In this document: positions 24,901 through 36,797 of the stretch, piece after piece | How positions within the stretch are numbered: the first letter of the stretch is position 1 | How the letters are laid out: every line of letters begins with the position of its first letter | Assembly: GCF_021917145.1 (NCBI RefSeq) | Contig: NC_061068.1 | Location: 4,014,932-4,078,931, forward strand | Direction of reading: 5' to 3' | DNA length: 64,000 nt | Source: Hypomesus transpacificus | Taxonomy: Eukaryota > Chordata > Actinopteri > Osmeriformes > Osmeridae | Program-made: the position numbers and the translations under genes | The notes under the pieces: model-generated | What the model saw: only the letters and a program-made list of their open reading frames with translations | Databases searched by the model: none | Told to the model about the DNA's origin: nothing

Positions 24901-26301
24901 CTTTGACAACCGGAAAGTCCCTTCATGAACAACAATATCCAAACTCAACTCAACTTGAAATGAAGGCTTGAGCCATGCACACATTCAAAAAACGCAATGT
25001 GATTGAGAACACTCACAGTCATCCAGATCGTCGTGACCATCTTCAAAATATAAAGACAGACCTGAGAGAACGGGACAGAGCAAGAGAGGCAACAATGTCA
25101 CTAACATGAAATCAACATACTTTCCCTCCCTCGTATCCCAGACAAGGAGAGAGGCGGCCAGGTATCTTGGGCATGACAGTGAGTAGGCAGTGGTGCGGCG
25201 GTGACTGAGAAGGTTAGTGTTGTGCTGATCTGAAAAACTTGGATCTGGTCATCTGGTGAGATGTTAATGGATCTTGTTGATGTGAAGGTCAGAACTAGGT
25301 GAATTCCTGTAGACTATGCACAGGATCTTCAAGCTGGGATTAATCTTGTATTGTGCATCGAAATTGCCCAACAAACATCTAAGATCACTTGGCCACTGTT
25401 GCCTAACACATCCTCTGGGCCTGGACAGAAGTATTAACCAGCAGCTGACAAAGATTCACAACTTTTTAACTGGTGTAGTCACTAGCACAATAGCTAGAAC
25501 TTAATATTGTCATTACTAAGACCACCCATTTAAAAATGGCTATGTTACGTTACAATGTTTACCAAATAGAACACTGGCTACAGCGAACCTGCAACTACTG
25601 CAGCTAAATTAACGTTATTTACACGGTAAAACCCCTCCGTATTTTGACCACAATGTGGGAAATGAACATGACACTTCAGCTCCGCTTGAGGACTGACTCG
25701 ACGTGTGCAGTCAAAATGTGGTCAGCAAGCAACCTGGTTAACGATCTGCATAATGTAGGCCTATTTGTTATAGTTTTGAGCTGGATTTGATCAGCTTAAA
25801 AATCAAGCTAGTTAGGCTAGTGGCTTGCTGATCAACTAGCTAAGCTACCCTGCTAAGCTAACAGGGCTGAAAAGGTCAGTTAACGCGATAGGGTTTGTAA
25901 TATCAAATAAATGAGCAGTTAATTGTTGGTCATCATTATTACAATCGTGCCACCACATCCCAGTGTCTATGAGAATTATTTATACTGAGTGTTGTCAAAA
26001 TATAACATCCACGGGAACTGGGTTGGCTACACTAGGCAGTATCGCGGCTAGCGTTGCAAACCCAGTCCTGTACAGTAGTACTAGCCGCTGTAGCGTTAGC
26101 TTTCGCTTGACAACACCGCTTGCTGGCCATGTAGGCTAGCCGTCTCGCTTGAAAACACATTAGAACAAAGCCTACAATAACAAATTGGGCGTTACTGAAA
26201 ACACAAAATTCAACAGAAAAAACGCATATCAACCCTTTTGTCACAAACACTGCGTTGTTTAAGTTTCGAATAAATGTTATGATAGGTATATTACCTGCCA
26301 T
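16326..26301 (-). CDS. ppp4r1l: Protein phosphatase 4 regulatory subunit 1-like, intact (20 coding exons, 1012 aa)
   Basis: HEAT-repeat scaffold of the PP4R1 family, which binds the PP4 catalytic subunit. Exons in transcript order (plus-strand coordinates): 26295-26301, 25017-25061, 24593-24722, 23592-23698, 23189-23331, 22136-22282, 21772-21879, 21389-21454, 21087-21245, 20545-20669, 19861-20411, 19351-19721, 19151-19237, 18836-19021, 18418-18579, 17738-17838, 17525-17645, 17253-17387, 16778-16919, 16326-16471. They total 3039 nt and every phase closes. Residues about 45-345 and 683-1012 are HEAT regions with near-identity to human PPP4R1 blocks such as TLGRQNWHCL and LTAADLVPIFNGFLKDLD. Residues about 346-682 form an acidic, Ser/Gln/Glu-rich linker with the conserved FNSFHYWRPPLPDI patch. 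Human PPP4R1 is 950 aa. Adjacency to rab22a indicates the PPP4R1L locus, which is annotated as a pseudogene in human. Confidence 0.92.
16505..16685. mobile_element. Probable teleost MITE fragment
   Basis: Contains phrases such as cttctacttgagtaaagg, acttcaacttgagtg and a terminal tttgccatctctg. These resemble a very common short dispersed repeat of fish genomes. The phrases recur within the element in mixed order. It is intronic to ppp4r1l. Family assignment is not possible by eye. Confidence 0.4.
16940..17115 (+). repeat. 40-bp minisatellite in a ppp4r1l intron
   Basis: About 4.3 copies of a 40-bp unit containing ggtcagcaggtcagagacag and cacagcagcagacacag, starting 20 bp from the exon 16778-16919. 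Copies differ by one or two bases. Noncoding. Confidence 0.9.
17843..18205 (+). repeat. Complex minisatellite (CACC-ATCA units) in a ppp4r1l intron
   Basis: About 360 bp of interleaved units: accatcatcctaaacacc, cccaccatcaacaccctcc and variants. It begins immediately upstream, on the minus strand, of the acceptor for exon 17738-17838. G is nearly absent from the plus strand. Several orders of the subunits occur, indicating repeated unequal exchange. Confidence 0.9.
20979..21070 (+). repeat. Poly-C rich simple repeat beside a ppp4r1l exon
   Basis: Duplicated blocks of cctcctctctcatcaccccc separated by long C runs. On the transcribed (minus) strand these are G runs beginning within about 20 bp of the donor of exon 21087-21245. 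Such homopolymers are prone to length error in sequencing. Confidence 0.85.
21887..21966 (+). repeat. (GA)n microsatellite
   Basis: About 80 bp of GA repeats with a few interruptions. On the transcribed strand it is a CT run directly upstream of the acceptor for exon 21772-21879, so it probably serves as that intron's polypyrimidine tract. Confidence 0.9.
22296..22966. mobile_element. Non-autonomous hAT-like DNA transposon
   Basis: The left end begins CAGTGTTTCC and contains atttgtggcag about 30 bp in. The right end is its inverted counterpart, ctgccacaaat followed by GGAAACACTG. The CAGTG...CACTG termini with a short inverted repeat are the signature of hAT elements. The 671-bp interior has no transposase-like frame. 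Eight-base flanks (acacacat and cacatcca) are not an exact duplication, so the insertion is old or rearranged. It lies in a ppp4r1l intron only 11 bp beyond the acceptor AG of exon 22136-22282. Confidence 0.7.
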
Positions 26302-26816
26302 CTTGATTATCTGCTCGGCGAGTTGCCGTGTGGGTTGTCACTCAACGTTGCCAGCATCGGCAAACTACTTCCTGAAAGCACTTCCTGATGTCGTTTTTCA
26401 ACCGTTTTTATTTGTTTAACAATATTTTTGACACATTGAACGCAAAGTATGAAGATATACAAATTAACTAAACACAAAGGATGCTTGACAGCTTCTTATG
26501 TTTCTAAACAAAAACAGGACCAATGCTGTCACGTGACACGGTCATCCGTAATGCAAGATGGAGTCGAGGCATTTCGAGGATGTGTACTGTAATCAAAATT
26601 TGTCAAATAGTACGAGTGATGCTTAGGTTTATAGAGTAGCAAATGCTAATTTTCTTTATTTTTTATTAAATCTTTATGCGGTCATCTTAAATCAGTTTGT
26701 TAAAGATTGATTTTCTCTAAATTTGATCATTGAGGAATCTATTTAGCAAGCGAGCTAGCAGCAATCTGTCAAGTGGTTGGAATGTTCATAAATGTCCTAT
26801 AAATTTGGAGATCAAT
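26302..26816. promoter_or_regulatory. Bidirectional ppp4r1l / rab22a promoter
   Basis: The two start codons are divergent and 515 bp apart. Visible candidate sites: two CAGGAAGT ETS motifs on the minus strand (plus-strand acttcctg at 26367-26374 and 26380-26387), a palindromic GTCACGTGAC E-box at 26528-26537, and a YY1-like AAGATGG at 26555-26561. No TATA box stands out near either gene. Sites are read by eye; activity is inferred. Confidence 0.65.
26528..26537. promoter_or_regulatory. CLEAR-type E-box GTCACGTGAC
   Basis: A perfect 10-bp palindrome matching the element bound by TFEB/MiT (and USF) factors at genes of the endolysosomal system. It is 280 bp before the rab22a ATG and 226 bp before the ppp4r1l ATG. 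Rab22a acts on endosomes, which fits such control, but binding is not shown. Confidence 0.55.
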
Positions 26817-29800
26817 ATGGCGCTAAGGGAGTTAAAAGTTTGCCTTCTTGGGGTAAGACAACATAGCCTCTCTAAACGGTTTATTCCAGTTTGATGTTGT
26901 TTCCTAACTACTAAGTTGCCTACCGTTAACTATATAATTACACCAAGTTAAATATCACCATCATTATCAGTCTACTAATGCAGAATTTTTTTTAGTTCAC
27001 AGCCTATCCTCTCACTGTCCTGTTGATATGTTGACAAAATGTATTAAAAGTGATACACAAAGGAGGTGTAAGTTAGAGGCTACAGTGCAACTTAAAGTCA
27101 ATGTTACTGATGTTGACAATGTTACATGTTCATGTAGGCTTAGACAGAAAGGAAGGAAACAGTTGGAATACATTATTGCTTCTAGTGAATGTGTTATATA
27201 CCTGATGGTGCTAGATTTAAAACTTATAACAGTTACAATTTGGCCCCATGCGTGTGTGGAACAGTTCGTCTCTTATTTTCTTGTGTTTCTACAGGACACC
27301 GGGGTTGGCAAGTCCAGTATTGTGTGGAGGTTTGTGGAAGACAGCTTTGACCCAAACATTAATCCAACTATTGGGTAAGTACTGTACAAAAACATACAGC
27401 TGTATCACAATCACAGTCTTACTCCGATGTTTTCCCCATCTTTTCCTGTGCAAACAATATATCTGATTGTGAAGTGGATTTTCTTTTCGATGAAGGAGGG
27501 GGTCATTTGCAGTATGTAGTTTAGATCATGGATACAAACAGTAGGTTGTGTGTCATATTCCTTTCTGTGTTTTTCAGGGCATCCTTCATGACCAAGACTG
27601 TGCAGTATCAGAACGAGCTGCACAAGTTCCTGATTTGGGACACTGCTGGACAGGAGAGGGTCAGTACTTAAAGGAGATAGTTTCAGCATTATTTTCATCT
27701 ACAGGAGGGCCATTTGTTTTTACTGCAAGTGCAGTGATATCATATGTCTGGTAGGGAGCGCTGTTTCTCTATCCATAAAGTTGAGTTTTTTTTACATTGT
27801 TGAAACGCTTAGAAGAGGCCCCATCATAAAGTGGAGTTGACAGGTTAAGGAATCATGGGTTTGCATTCTCAACATCAATGCTGCCTGTTTAGTCTTGTGG
27901 ATAACATAGGTATGTCTGTCATGATTAAAGTAACTCCTGCTCTCTCCCCGCTTTTCATGACCTATTCTCCCCTCCCTCTCCCTTTGCCATCTCTCACTCT
28001 CTCTGTCTATCACTGTCTCTTTTCATTCACTCTAGCACATCTACACATTCATTTGCATGTTGCATCGCTTCAACACAGTACTCAAGGCTGATATTAAAAA
28101 GAATGTCACACATATATGTTAACAGTCAGAGGAGTTGTATGTCAGCAGTCATAACATGGTGGGGAAAATGGGAGGCCTCTCGTAACTTGATCTGCTCTCA
28201 TGTTTGTGTACTATACTACATGACGCTATATTTGGAATGCCTAACAGCCCACACAGGCCTGGGCTTTGCCACATGCAAATAACTTAGCATATGAGTACCA
28301 TAATCGTCTTCAGAAACCTATTTAGCTTGTATGCTAATAAGCACAACCACATAAGGAACTTTAAAACAACTAAAGGGGAAACATTTCTAATGTTCGCTGA
28401 ACAGTTCCCTCTTCAATCGAGCGATCGGCAGCTGTTTTCCTTTTTCGTGTTGTTCCCCTACTCTTTCCTCAGCGAGCACAGCTTGCACAGCTTGCACAGC
28501 GTCGCCTGCTGATCTGTTCTCGCCCCTCCTTGCTTTCCCCAGAGGTGCAAGATGAGTCACTGTGTTTGTGTCGTGTCCTTTGTCCGCTGGGGCCTGGCCT
28601 GGCCAGGGTCCCCGAAGCAGACCCCCGTGAAATCAACCCTTTAAGATGAGGCAGGCAGATGAAACCAGAGCAGTCTCCAGCCTGCCACTGTGTGATGCCT
28701 TGCCAGCTCCTCTTCCAATGCTCGGTTCCTCCCCCTCTTCCCCTTTCTCCTCACTCTCACTCGTTTTATCTCCCAACTTCACTTCTCTGCCACAGACTTT
28801 CCTTCTGTGCTCCATGTCTGTTCGTGCTGATCTCTCTTTCTACCGAGTGGCTCACAGCTGTGAGCAAGAATGTAGAAATATTCGGTTAGTGGCTTGATGT
28901 TGTTTTCATTTTAAGCTGCTGTGGTATTTTGCAAAGCTCTCATGGTGTGTGATTTTCCGCTTCTGGAGAATAGGCTTTTTACATTGACATAGTCGCTCTT
29001 ATCCAGTGCGACTTACGACTTACAGTGAGTACATCGACATTCCCCCGAGGCAATTCGGGTGAAGTGCCTTGCCCAAGGACACAACGTCATTTTGGCACGG
29101 CCGGGAATCAAACCAGCAACTTTCTGATTAATAGCCCGCTTCCCTACAGTAACCGCTCAGCCATCTGACCCCCAATTAGAAAACATTTGACCTGTTTGAG
29201 AGTAAACCGAGACAAGGTGGCATCAACTGAGCGAGCACAGATGCAGAGTTGTGATTTTGTGGAATCGTTAGTGTACAGCCGAACCAGACGGTTAACTCCT
29301 GAGTCCTGATCCATTATGACTGATCTGTCTGCACACGCAGACAACAAGCAGGATGGAATCTGACTCTGACCCCCAGAGAACCCACACTGGGGACACCCTA
29401 CTGGCACAGAGGAACACCTTTCACCCACTGCCAGGCTCATCATTTCTGTAATTAATCTACACATACTGAGCAGCCGGGGAGCTGTTAGTGGGCGGTAGTG
29501 TGGCCAGATGTGTGGTTCTGCCTTGTGGTGAGCGCTCTCTGGGCACAGGCAGTCAGACCACACAGGACTGTCTGTAGCAAAGCTAGCTCCAGCTCTGGCC
29601 AGACAGACAGAGTCCCCTCAATCCCTCTGCCAAATATCCCTAGTTGGACTGCCTTTGGTGGAGTTGAAGCCAGTAACAACTATAATTGTGTGGAATGTGT
29701 GTTTCCCTGAGGTAACTGTTTCATTCCAAGGAGGATCGTGTATTTCTTTATATTTGCTGAGTAAAATGGAATTGGCGGGAAAAGGCGGCTCATTCCAGCT

Positions 29801-32679
29801 TCAGCTGCTCCTGTTTTTCAAATTTTTTTCTTTAGTCAAATCTCTTTATTTTATTAGCTAATATGTGACACCTCTGATTATTATTATAAATGTGTTGATA
29901 AAGACTACCTTACAAAAAGTTGGCTTTAGATAAGATGAGATAGACTTTATTGTCCCAAAGGAAATTAGTCTTTGAACATTATAGTCCTGTACACTAAATA
30001 CAGTTGCTGCTCTGTAGGATCAATTAAAGATACATACATGGATCTTCATTAAGACCTGAATTATTTTGGCCACTTTGCTTTTCACTTTTTAGTTTGTAGC
30101 TTGCTGCTTTGTACGCAGCTCACAAATCACATTGTTTCTTTTCGTTTCAGAGGAGATATAACCACAGGATATTTTGTTTTTATCCAAGAAGACAGAGGTT
30201 CAGTAAATGAGATGGAAGGTCACCCATATTGAGGAGCCTGTCCTAACCAATCACCCTCTCTGTCTAACCCCTGCATCAGCCTAGGACCCGTCTGGTGGTA
30301 CTTATACCACCTCACGTCCTCCACCCCCTTCTATTGTTCAACACTGACTTGGATATGTAAGCTATTTGATTTGAAGTTTTATGCAGACAGGCGTTTGCTA
30401 ATTGAACTTGAACGTTTCAAACCAGAGCTCATAAGCTTTTGGAAAATACTATACCAGAACGGATACCAAGAACTGGCAAACATCTGAACAGTTTTTCCCC
30501 CAACTGTGGAATTGGAGAATATGTTCACATTGTTTTGATTATGCCGGGCCTTGTGATGTCTTGGGTTAAGACCGAATGTATAGTCCTTCATAAATATGAC
30601 AACGCTAACTGATTTTGACACATCGTGCTCATCTTTCTCCTGATGGTTACCACATGTGGGACTGCTTGGTGGACAGGCCTGCCACACTTCCAGATACACA
30701 CAGCATCCTGGCTCTGTGGGCCCGGAACACTAAGTCTTCTGGTTTCTCCAAATGGTGCATCTTTGCTTTTTCCAATAATCTTCATGAAGTCTAAAGTTCA
30801 TTTATGAGGGTCATAAAAAACAATCGGTGCTGTATAGATGAGCAATGATAAGGTTATGGTACGTTATTCACATCTTAGACGCACAAGAGGGTATTTGTGT
30901 AATTTCTTTGCATAGTTATTGGTGATTGTAAAGCTGTTTTAGGATCCTTAATTTTCCTATATCTCCACATACAAGCCATTTGGGCAGGAAAATCTATTTA
31001 AATGGCCTTCAAATAGATGCCAAAAAGTGTCTGTTAACGTTCCTTTTGAAGTATATGAAGTCTTAAATCCTAGACCTGTACTTGCGTCGGTATCTTGATG
31101 TACAGTCCCCCTGCTACATGCAGGCTGTACAGGGCCCTGACCTCCAGTAAGGCTGGTTCATGACCTCCAGTTAGGCTGGTTCATGACCCCCAGTAAGGCT
31201 GGTTCATCCAGAGAGAAAGACCTTCAGAAGGATGTAGTCTTCACCAGCCAGCAGACTGACTCTGTCTTTGAATAATAATTGCAGGACATTTACTACCATG
31301 TTTTATTTCTCTCTCTCTTTCTCTCTCTTCTCTCTCTCTCCCATAGTTCCGTGCTCTGGCGCCAATGTACTACCGAGGCTCAGCTGCGGCCATCATTGTC
31401 TATGACATCACTAAAGAGGTACCCGACAGTATCCCCCTCTTAGTCCCCTTTCCTTTGACTTCTCATGAAATACCCAGAGAGTGTATTTCATCAAACGTGT
31501 TGTTTATCCAGTGTCCCTCTCCACTGTGTCCCATGTGTTCCTCAGGAGTCCTTCCAGACGCTGAAGAACTGGGTGAAGGAACTCCGGCAGCACGGCCCTC
31601 CCAACATTGTGGTGGCCATCGCCGGAAACAAGTGTGACCTCTCTGATGCCAGGTACAAGCTGCCTGGCAATACACCGGGCGTAGGTCAACTGTACTCAGT
31701 GCCCGGCTCCCAAGATAATCAAGTGATAGACACACAGATATTCCTGCCTTTATATTTAGATTCACCAGACCAATGCTTACAAGTCCATTTAGGCCTAACT
31801 AATGTATGAATGTGCTTACCCAGATTAGTAATGGACCGACAGTGCCTATTCAAAAGGTCAATTAAATAGACACACATTACAGAGCTATTGTAACTGTTTG
31901 TGAGACAAAGCCAGGAGTTGGAGACAGATAAATGTGCCCTTGCGTCGTTCAGAGTAGAATCTGTAGTAGAAACATGATCTGCGGATGGTCATTCGCCACC
32001 ATTTGTAGCTACGGTGTAATCTGATCAGCAGTTTAGGGTTGAATGACCAGAGTGCAGGGGAGACAGCCTCCAGCTGGAGTGGACTAACCTACTCAAGGCT
32101 GCTGCTGGTTACACTGTATGAAGACATGACAAAGGGGAAATGTCTCGACTATCTGTTTCATCATTTCCTTTGTATATCTCTGCTCTGTCTCTCGCCCCCC
32201 CCCCCTCCCCCCTCTTTGTGGTACTGGTGTTAAACTTGTGCTGTATCTCTCTCCAGGGAGGTGTCAGAGAAGGATGCCAAAGACTATGCCGACTCCATTC
32301 ATGCCATATTCGTGGAAACCAGTGCCAAAAACGCAATTAACATCAATGAAGTGTTTATTGAGATTAGTAAGTGTGTGTTTCAATGAGCCAGCTATTGTCA
32401 GAGACCCTTAATGGGCTTGTTTGAGGCATCAATTTGGCTTCCAAGACCAAACCCTGTGTGGTGAATGCTCTTATGTAGCACAAGTGATCTCTGGGTGGGT
32501 GTTCACTGTATTTAGGCCTGGGTGTTACGTTGTTATCCGTCCCTTTGGGTGTAACATTGTTTTGTGTCCCCTCCCCTGCAGGCCAGCGTATCCCTGTACT
32601 GGACACGGTGGGAGGGGCTGCAGGGCAGGGCTTCAAACTGCGGCGCCAGCCCTCCGAGACCCGACGCAGCTGCTGCTGA
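26817..32679 (+). CDS. rab22a: Rab22A small GTPase (7 coding exons, 194 aa)
   Basis: Early-endosomal Rab of the Rab5/22/31 group, which controls sorting and recycling. Exons: 26817-26852, 27295-27374, 27578-27659, 31347-31418, 31546-31652, 32257-32366, 32582-32679. Phases close to exactly 194 residues, the human length. Seen in the protein: P-loop GDTGVGKSS (12-20), switch II WDTAGQE with catalytic Gln64, base-binding NKCD (118-121), SAK (148-150), and C-terminal Cys193-Cys194 for geranylgeranylation. The N-terminus [12 protein letters not shown] and [11 protein letters not shown] match RAB22A rather than RAB31. The insert [12 protein letters not shown] before KLRRQPSE differs from the mammalian hypervariable region, as is normal there. 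Confidence 0.97.
28978..29173 (-). mobile_element. tRNA-derived SINE, copy 2
   Basis: Same structure and orientation as the copy at 2668-2856. The tRNA-like head has TGGCTGAGCGG on the minus strand, and the body holds gaagtgccttgcccaaggac in plus-strand reading. It differs by several substitutions and by a short duplication near the tail (cttacgacttacag). It is antisense to rab22a. Confidence 0.75.
31139..31207 (+). repeat. 23-bp tandem triplicate
   Basis: Three copies of a 23-bp unit with core ccagtaaggctggttcatga and single-base differences between copies. Located in rab22a intron 3, about 140 bp before exon 4. Confidence 0.85.
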
Positions 32680-35600
32680 TGCTGCCCAGGACCGGAACAC
32701 TTTGACCCCCCGACCTCTGACCCCGTCTCTGCCCACAGCCCCCACGGAGCTTCCACTCCCCGTCACAGAGAACCGCGATTCATGCTAACGCTGCCTTAGA
32801 GTGTTCCCGCCCATACCCGGGGACCAGCCTCTACCTACAGTCCTGTCAGTCCATCAAACACTTCCTGGTGCCCGTCAGAGACCTGGACGGTACTGTGCTC
32901 CACACCACGGCAGGCCTGCTTCATCACATCCCCTTGTTTCGCTGGCGAACAGGTCAGCCCACCACAGGCCTCCAATGGATCCGTCAAGTCCTCGTTGTTT
33001 TCTCAGACAACACGGACATGCTGTCTGCTCATCTCGACCTCACACAGAGGCACATCTGCTCCACACCCTGCCGCCTGGCTGCTCCATGGAGCCAGCGCCA
33101 CCCTCCATCATGGTACGGTGCTTGGCTGTAGACTCTCATTCTGTCTCCTTGCCTGGACACAGCAGGTAATGTTCAGATGTTCACATCATGCCCTGTCAAA
33201 CACAATGGATGGGGAATGGTTGATTCAGATTGTGCCATATGTAGAAGTTTGCTTTATTCCATGCTCCAGATTGAACTATAAACACAATCTCTAACAGGAC
33301 CAAAACAACATAGCATTATTCATTAAGCTAAGCCCTACCAGAACTAAATTGTGTACTAGATATCTTGCAGTCTTTTTCCATGTGCTCTGTGTTCTTTGAC
33401 AGAGACACATCATCATGTAGGCATGACTGAACACACGTTTTTGTATTTTGTGTTTTATTCATTCAGAGCTCGTCTTTGCAAACATTTAATCAAATTGAAT
33501 TAAGACATTTAATTAAAGTTTCACGTTCTGCACTTTTGAGGGTACGTCACAGCCAACACACAATAAATATATAGAGAGTAGCATACCCTAAGCAGTTAGA
33601 ACTACCATGCTGCACTTCTTCAAGAAGAAGAATGAAGCAAGCCTTGCTAAACTAGACAGTCCACAGAGCAGACCAAGAGCCATGCAGAGAAGCATCTCTT
33701 CCCATCTTTCTAGTCTTGGTCCGGTGTGCCTCAGCCACTGGTGTCTAATGAGATTCAGTATCCCCCCAGTATCTCCCAGGCCCGGTGACGGTGTTGCCGA
33801 GGGCTCGCCTCAAGCGCTGACAAGGCTGGCCGCCACCAAGTGTGTGATGTGCTAACTTTTCCAACTGCTCACATGTTTTCCACATTTCCCTTTTTAATGG
33901 TTGAGAGAATGAGCCAATCTCTGGAATTCTGTAAATGAATTGCTCCGGAGTGCCTGGAGAGTGTGCTGCCAGTCATTTTACAGTATTAGTTTTGCTTCAA
34001 TGTTTCTTAAATGGCACTTTTAACTGTTTGTGTTAGTTGGCAAACCTGTCTTTCCTCGAACTCCTTGCTGTTTTTTACGATTGTTTTACAGGGGAGGCTG
34101 ATTTTGTGAGGTCTTGCCAATTCTTTAATTGTCCCATAAACATTTTTCATCTTTCACTTCTCATTCTTTCAGAGTAAGCACTGGCTTGCACATCCAACCT
34201 AGTTTTATTGCCTGGCCTGTGATGAAAAGGGTGCTATCTGGAAACTTGTTTCAGGGAGAACCAAGCTATGCTGTTAGAGCTTGGAACCCTTTGAGGGGAA
34301 AAGATTCTGTGCAGAAACAGACATTCTGTTCTGTTAGCATGCTGACCCGCTAACGAACCGTGGTCGCTTTTCCCCTCTGAGTGATGTGCTGCTCGGCTCA
34401 AGGGACTTGTTATTAGTATTCTTTTCAACCTTGAGATTTCCCCTCCTCCTCCTCTCCTTTCCCCACCTCGTATCTCCTCTCTCCCTCTTTCCTTTCTTGT
34501 GCAGCAGGGTGAGAAAATGGCGAGACATCCAGAAAACACTAGAATATAGGACAAGTTTTGCTGGACAAGTGTTGAATGTACTAGATTTTTGCCCAAGCAA
34601 TGTTTATTCACATTTCATTTATCCTCTTTTGTCTCACCCCTATCGTTTTCAAATTCAATGGATGGGGAAAACAGTAGATAGGATGGTATGTTGCCTCTGA
34701 GCATCTCTGTTACAGTGTCTCTTCATGGACTTGGATGGACACTATGGGTTACTACACTGCCTGGTCTCTGTGGATGTTACGGTGGTCTACTATAAAACAG
34801 CATATGTACTTCTCTTTCTTTCTTTGCCATAATGCATATCCAAGTGGCTTGTTACTGGTGAACTCTGTCAAATACAAGGTCATCTGAATATTCTTCAGGT
34901 TTTATTTAGAGATGAATTCAATGTGCAATAATTGTCTTTGTGACAAGGGTAACTAAAATGTGACAGATAACAACTGGTAGATCTATAGATGATTTACTGA
35001 ATACATTATCTTATTATAAACAGCAAAAACAATAATAATGAATTCTAAGGCATAAATATGACTTCCTTGTCTTGAAAGGACAGGGCATTTATTGAAAAAG
35101 AGAAACATTTTAGCTCTGGTACTTAAGCAATTGCACTTTACGCACCTAACCTTAACCTTCTTTTGTGTTGTTAGGTGTGTCAAGGTTTCCCAGACATTCT
35201 AGATGTATTTCAAGTAACTGAAATGTACAAAGGCATTTACCAATTTGTTGTTCACTGTTTTGGGTGAATCCACATTATCCAGCTTGTTCCTTTGGATGAT
35301 ACTGCAAGCCTTAGTATCACTTGATTCGTTTGTAGTATGCCTGTTCATTCATTTATAATTTTGTTACAGAAGCTGGTGTCTCCTTAATATCATGTAAATG
35401 CCATTTTTACACAGCACATGACTAATATGACTTATATGATTCACCTCTGTCCTCCATGGTTTTTCAATGGCATGTGTAACAGGTGATGATCCCCTTTAGC
35501 CTAAATGTTCTAAATAATAAAATGATGTCAGGTTTGTGAAAATATCTACTATATGAAATTTGAACTTGAAGCATTGGTGGATATTACTAGTTGTGCATTG

Positions 35601-36440
35601 TTGATGTTTGAAAAAATACAGATCTTCTTAGGCGGGCCCTGAGAATGTTTGGCAAAATCTCTTAACTATGTATTTTTCACTGTACATACCATCCAACCTG
35701 TACATTGCACAAATGTCTATTGATATTCAGCCTGTCAGAATTACTTGTATGGTGTCTGAAATACAAGAAACCCATAGACTTACATACAAAAGTTATTTAC
35801 TCCTAGCAGTAGTTGTCAAATTTAGCTTTTAATACAGTGCATTTCATATTGATTGTAAACAAAAAATACCTGAAAACACTTGTTCCCAGTGTATTTCTGA
35901 ATGTCTTAAAAAAGGGAGTTGTCAACCTGTTTATTAATAAAAACAATACTAAGAAAGGGTATTTGTGTCTTCATGTGTGGGGCGAGGTTGGAGAGAGAAA
36001 AGGTTTGTAAGTTCTGCGATGTTCTGGGTTGAGAATGGTGATGTTTGAAACTGACACTGTGCTAACTTGTTCCTAGGGGGATACTGTGACAGTGTTGTTA
36101 GTAATAAGTCGTCTTGCTTCGGTGGCAACCAGCCCCCCGGCTATATATATAAAAATGACACCTGAGGTATGTGTTAGACGGAAAGGACCTCCTCGATGCT
36201 CTTTGGATTCTGCTGAAGGGGGCAGAAGTACCACCAGAGATCCTCTCAACACCTAACATACATGATCACACAGGTCCACTGTATCCAGAACACCTGTTCT
36301 GGATAGAATATAGGTCTACACTACACTGATGTTAATCTGAAGTGACAGTGACAAATACAAAGGTGGGTGAAGAGTCAGACCTATTGCACTACTTTAACGT
36401 ATAGCTTGATGGTTAAGCAATATCAGACGAAATTTAAGAA
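32680..36440 (+). other. rab22a: rab22a 3' UTR and rab22a-vapb intergenic region
   Basis: No coding exon was recognised. The first 1-3 kb is probably a long rab22a 3' UTR, since mammalian RAB22A mRNAs also have one. Candidate plus-strand AATAAA signals lie at 35516-35521 and 35936-35941. Which one is used cannot be told from sequence. Confidence 0.45.
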
Positions 36441-36797
36441 TGATTGATTACGTCTTTGAGGGTCCCAGTTTTAGGTTTGCCCCAAGCTTTGGTCGCGCCC
36501 CAGTCCCCTCGCCCGCAGTCCTTTGCAATGCATCCCCCCTCACACCTCTAGTTGGGCGACTATGCAGGGGCTGTGACGTTGCACGAAGCCTCTCTCTCAG
36601 TCCCTTCCTGCTGCATCATAACAGCCGCTAGTAGCTCGAGTAGCACCCTGGATCTTTGCGGTGACCGGGTGACGGGATAATCTTAGCTAATTATAACAGA
36701 TAATAACTCCAGACTTCAAATAAGGTAACAATACGATATCAAGACAACTCTACGAATACCGACTGTATTCAGATCACCCTCTTCGAACCGCTGGGAT
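36441..36797 (+). promoter_or_regulatory. vapb: vapb upstream region / 5' UTR
   Basis: Comparatively GC-rich sequence (36470-36670) with ggtgacgggat-type motifs immediately before the vapb ATG at 36798. By position and composition it is the promoter. No TATA box is obvious and no transcription start could be fixed. Confidence 0.4.

Larger units (their letters stand above)
27660..31346 (+). other. rab22a: rab22a intron 3
   Basis: A 3.7-kb intron with no second gene recognised. It contains the second tRNA-derived SINE (28978-29173), a retroelement-like tail on the minus strand (about 29930-29975), a 23-bp triplicate (31139-31207) and a CT-rich tract next to the acceptor at 31345-31346. Confidence 0.65.
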
